Positions 6,073-8,382 of a stretch of 8,382 bases of DNA are shown here, in pieces. Within the stretch, counting starts at the first letter, position 1. Each line of letters begins with the position of its first letter. The DNA is from Planctomycetota bacterium. GTDB lineage: Bacteria; Planctomycetota; Phycisphaerae; UBA1845. The stretch covers positions 1 to 8,382 of the forward strand of contig JADFOB010000039.1 in assembly GCA_022563055.1 (NCBI GenBank). Direction: 5' to 3'. The notes under the pieces are model-generated. The model saw only the letters and a program-made list of their open reading frames with translations. It was not told where the DNA came from and did not search any database. Position numbers and translations under genes: made by a program.

Positions 6073-8382
6073 ATGATGACAAAACCGGAAACGAGCTTCG
6101 GCTTTTTGCTTACTCCGCGGCGTACGGAGCGTCTGCGATCCTCTTGGAACGCACGAGGTCGACCATCGTACGGTCGCCGTTTCGCCCACACGCGGATTGT
6201 CGGCCTCATCGTCGCTATCGCCGGGATTGGCGTACCGGCCAACCTCGAAATGGCGGTCTATGCGGCGGAGCCGGAAACTTCGCCGGACCCAAAGGGTACA
6301 CCGCCGGTGACGCCGAAGACCGACAAGGACAAAGAGGCTCAGGAAACAAAGGAAGAAGGAACGAAGCAGGGCACGCCCAAGAAACGGGGGAGCAAACGCA
6401 AGCCGTCGGGCAAGCAGACGCCGCCGAAACCTTCCGGCAAGAAACCAAAAGCCCAGGAGTCGACCGACAAGCCTGCCGGGGGTATCGACATGCCCGCCGA
6501 CGTGCAACGCCAACTTGACGAGCTGTTCGAACGCAGGCTGTCGAAGCGCGGTGGGGATCCGGAAGATCCGATCCAGGCGGATAAGCCCAAGCGGTCGCCC
6601 CCCAGGCCCCGTTCCGGCAGGCGAACGCCCAAGCCACCCGGTGCCACGTCGCCGCGCGGCCAAGACAAACCGGGGGCGACGGATGCGAGTACGGGAGACA
6701 ACGCTCCCACCGGGCCGACCACCAAGCTCGACCTTCCTCCGAGCCAGGAGGCTGTCCCCGCTCGGCATCGCACCTACTCCTTCAGTATCAAAAACGGTAC
6801 CTACGAGCAGCTTCTACAGGGCATCAACCGTCAAACAGGTCAGGCCATCCTGGGTGATGCGCCCAAAGACGGCAAGGTGACTTTCATAACCGACGAGGTT
6901 CTTACCTACACGGAGATGCTCAGTCGTGTTCGGATGCTCCTTTTTAACTACAAGCCCCACGATCCTTACTGGCTCCGAGAGCACGACACGCACCTCAAGG
7001 TGGTGCGGGTAACCGATCTCTACCGTGAACTCGGTCTCGATCGCATGTTCAAGTCCGTCGAGGATTTTCGGGCGGCCAATCTCCCCGAGGAGGAGCTTGC
7101 ACTTGTCATCTATACACCCAAGTCGGGTTCCGTCGCCCGGTTGAACATGCTCCGCGATTTCCTGCCGGACTACGTTCGGATCGCGCCTTTGGAAGGTCGC
7201 AATGCGGTGACGATCTTTGCGCTGGTCCGCGACATCGAGAAGTACATGCAGTTGAAGGGTATCTTCGTCGACGGTGTTGGAGGGCAGGATCCGCGAACAC
7301 TCGAGATCATCCAGGTCGAACACATCAAGCCCAGCGACGCATGGGTCAAAATCCAGTCACTCATCGACCTTGGCGGCGCGAGCAGACCTCGCCCCAAAGC
7401 GGGTGGGCGACGTGGTCGTGAGGCGAGCGTTCTGGACGCCATGCCCGAGCCGACGGTCAGCGTCGTGCCCGAGGACTTGCAGGGCGTGCTGATCGTTCGG
7501 GCGATGCAGGACAAGATCGATGAGATCAAGCTGCTGCTTCCCTACGTGGATGTGGACACGGAGGAGACCTTTGACCCGACCATCATCGAGCTTGAGCACA
7601 TGGTGGCAGACGAACTTATCCCGCTGGTCGAACAGATCCTGGCGGCTGCGCCGTCCGGTCCCAAACCCACCTTCGGCGCCAAGAAGTCATCCCGTTCGAA
7701 GAAGGGCAGGAAAAAGAAGCGTTCGTCTTCTTCCGCTTCTTCTTTGGGCGCAGCCGCTTCGAACAAGATTACACTGATCCCGCATCCCTCGGGTAGCGCG
7801 ATCATCGTTCTGGCTGCGGAGCAAGACGTTCAACGCGTGCGAGAGATCGTTGCGATCTTCGACGTTCAGACGCGGATCGGACCGATACGCATCGAGCTGG
7901 ACTACATCGATCCGGATGAACTCAGCGCAACGCTAACTCAGTTGATGCTGTTGTCCGGCGACGGAGGCAAGAGTGCTGATCCCTTCCAGGTGGTGCGGGA
8001 TCCGGGCGGTCAGGGAATCTGGTTCAGCGGGACCGAGGAGGATCTCGAACAGGTTCGCAGCATCATCGCGGCTGTCGACATTCCCGAAGGCGGTGTAACC
8101 CTGCATGTCATTCGCTTGGAGCACCGTACACCGTCGTTCGTGGTGGGTATTCTGTCGCAGTTCGACAGGAGCGGGACACCGACGACCTCGAGCGGGAGCA
8201 AGAAAAAGCGCGGCAAGTCGAAGAAGAGGAAATCGTCCCGCTCGAGGACCGGACAAGGATCCACGGGCAAGTTCACGGCGGACGACGATGAGAAGCGCCT
8301 GTTTGCACTGTGTACGGAAGAGGAGTGGGAAAGCTACCTTCCGATCATCGCGCTGCTCGAGGCGGAGATCGAACCCGCCGCC
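6073..8382 (+). CDS. gspD: GspD/PilQ-like secretin, N-terminal part, 3' end outside window
   Basis: Outer-membrane secretin subunit; 770 residues are visible and the frame is still open at the window edge, so the membrane-gate domain is not seen. After a long basic n-region (about 41 residues) comes a hydrophobic stretch (42-56, IVGLIVAIAGIGVPA) and a likely signal peptidase I site near 'AVYA/AEPE' (about residue 64). Residues 66-236 are a Lys/Pro/Gly-rich linker. About 237-317 resembles the N0/STN domain ('FSIKNGTYEQLLQGINRQTG'). About 326-400 resembles N1. Then follow secretin N-type repeats at about 408-496, 497-601, 603-672 and 673 onward, each with a strand like 'IIELEHMVADELIPLVEQIL', then 'GVLIVRA' or 'AIIVLAA', then a helix ending in 'D'. 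Basic inserts occur at about 434-457, 528-564 and 701-734. That is more N repeats than the three of standard GspD. The start at 6073 is set by GGAGGT; 6034 is possible. Secretin is well supported by the repeats and the T2SS context; GspD versus PilQ cannot be decided here. Confidence 0.8.
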   Translation, partial: MMTKPETSFGFLLTPRRTERLRSSWNARGRPSYGRRFAHTRIVGLIVAIAGIGVPANLEMAVYAAEPETSPDPKGTPPVTPKTDKDKEAQETKEEGTKQGTPKKRGSKRKPSGKQTPPKPSGKKPKAQESTDKPAGGIDMPADVQRQLDELFERRLSKRGGDPEDPIQADKPKRSPPRPRSGRRTPKPPGATSPRGQDKPGATDASTGDNAPTGPTTKLDLPPSQEAVPARHRTYSFSIKNGTYEQLLQGINRQTGQAILGDAPKDGKVTFITDEVLTYTEMLSRVRMLLFNYKPHDPYWLREHDTHLKVVRVTDLYRELGLDRMFKSVEDFRAANLPEEELALVIYTPKSGSVARLNMLRDFLPDYVRIAPLEGRNAVTIFALVRDIEKYMQLKGIFVDGVGGQDPRTLEIIQVEHIKPSDAWVKIQSLIDLGGASRPRPKAGGRRGREASVLDAMPEPTVSVVPEDLQGVLIVRAMQDKIDEIKLLLPYVDVDTEETFDPTIIELEHMVADELIPLVEQILAAAPSGPKPTFGAKKSSRSKKGRKKKRSSSSASSLGAAASNKITLIPHPSGSAIIVLAAEQDVQRVREIVAIFDVQTRIGPIRIELDYIDPDELSATLTQLMLLSGDGGKSADPFQVVRDPGGQGIWFSGTEEDLEQVRSIIAAVDIPEGGVTLHVIRLEHRTPSFVVGILSQFDRSGTPTTSSGSKKKRGKSKKRKSSRSRTGQGSTGKFTADDDEKRLFALCTEEEWESYLPIIALLEAEIEPAA

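Noticed and set aside
5575..6768. 397-codon open frame on the minus strand
   Set aside because: It lies antisense to the basic tail and the Lys/Pro-rich linker, crosses the gap between two well-supported genes, and its product is Arg/Pro/Leu-rich without family motifs. A high-GC shadow frame.

Overview
The window is one + strand operon segment from a high-GC, double-membraned bacterium. It encodes the envelope parts of a type II secretion (T2SS) or type IV pilus-like machine. Five genes follow each other: the tail of a GspJ minor pseudopilin (1-906), a GspK minor pseudopilin (903-2642), a GspL-type PilM/PilN-like platform protein (2632-4242), a GspM/PilO-like protein carrying extra domains (4271-5989), and the N-terminal 770 residues of a GspD/PilQ-like secretin that runs off the right edge (6073-8382). 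No RNA genes, mobile elements or CRISPR arrays are visible, and no gene-free stretch exceeds 83 bp.

The assignments rest on family motifs read directly from the translations. GspJ has the W-W-x-D-W then LP-x-x-V-R-V signature. GspK has SKLNLN, DWRD, a 'EELLLVKGI' block and NVNTAP. GspL has an actin-like first strand, a VVIGGD block, one membrane helix and a coiled coil. The GspM-like protein has a membrane anchor, a coiled coil and a ferredoxin-like segment. The secretin has a signal peptide, an N0-like domain and a series of secretin N-type repeats. Three genes are tightly packed (4-bp and 11-bp overlaps, then a 28-bp gap), and each has a Shine-Dalgarno-like GGAG. The secretin follows after 83 bp with its own GGAGGT.

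The system departs from a textbook T2SS in several ways. There is no separate gspC between these genes. Instead the GspM-like protein continues into a PKD/Ig-like domain and then a segment resembling the GspC homology region/PilP, the part that in known systems contacts the secretin N0 domain. The secretin has more N-type repeats than the usual three, and three of them carry strongly basic Lys/Arg/Ser inserts. The GspM-like C-terminus is a long basic tail and the mature secretin starts with a Lys/Pro-rich linker, whereas GspJ and GspK carry acidic inserts.

How the parts probably work together (family knowledge plus inference): GspJ and GspK cap the pseudopilus. The GspL-like protein links a cytoplasmic actin-like domain to the inner membrane and pairs with the GspM-like protein. 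The latter's C-terminal domains would reach across the periplasm to the secretin. The assembly ATPase, GspF, the major pseudopilin and GspH/I are not in the window and may lie upstream. The source is most likely Planctomycetota or a relative, judged from the high GC, the composite domain make-up, the long low-complexity inserts and the extended signal peptide. That taxonomic call is an inference of moderate confidence.
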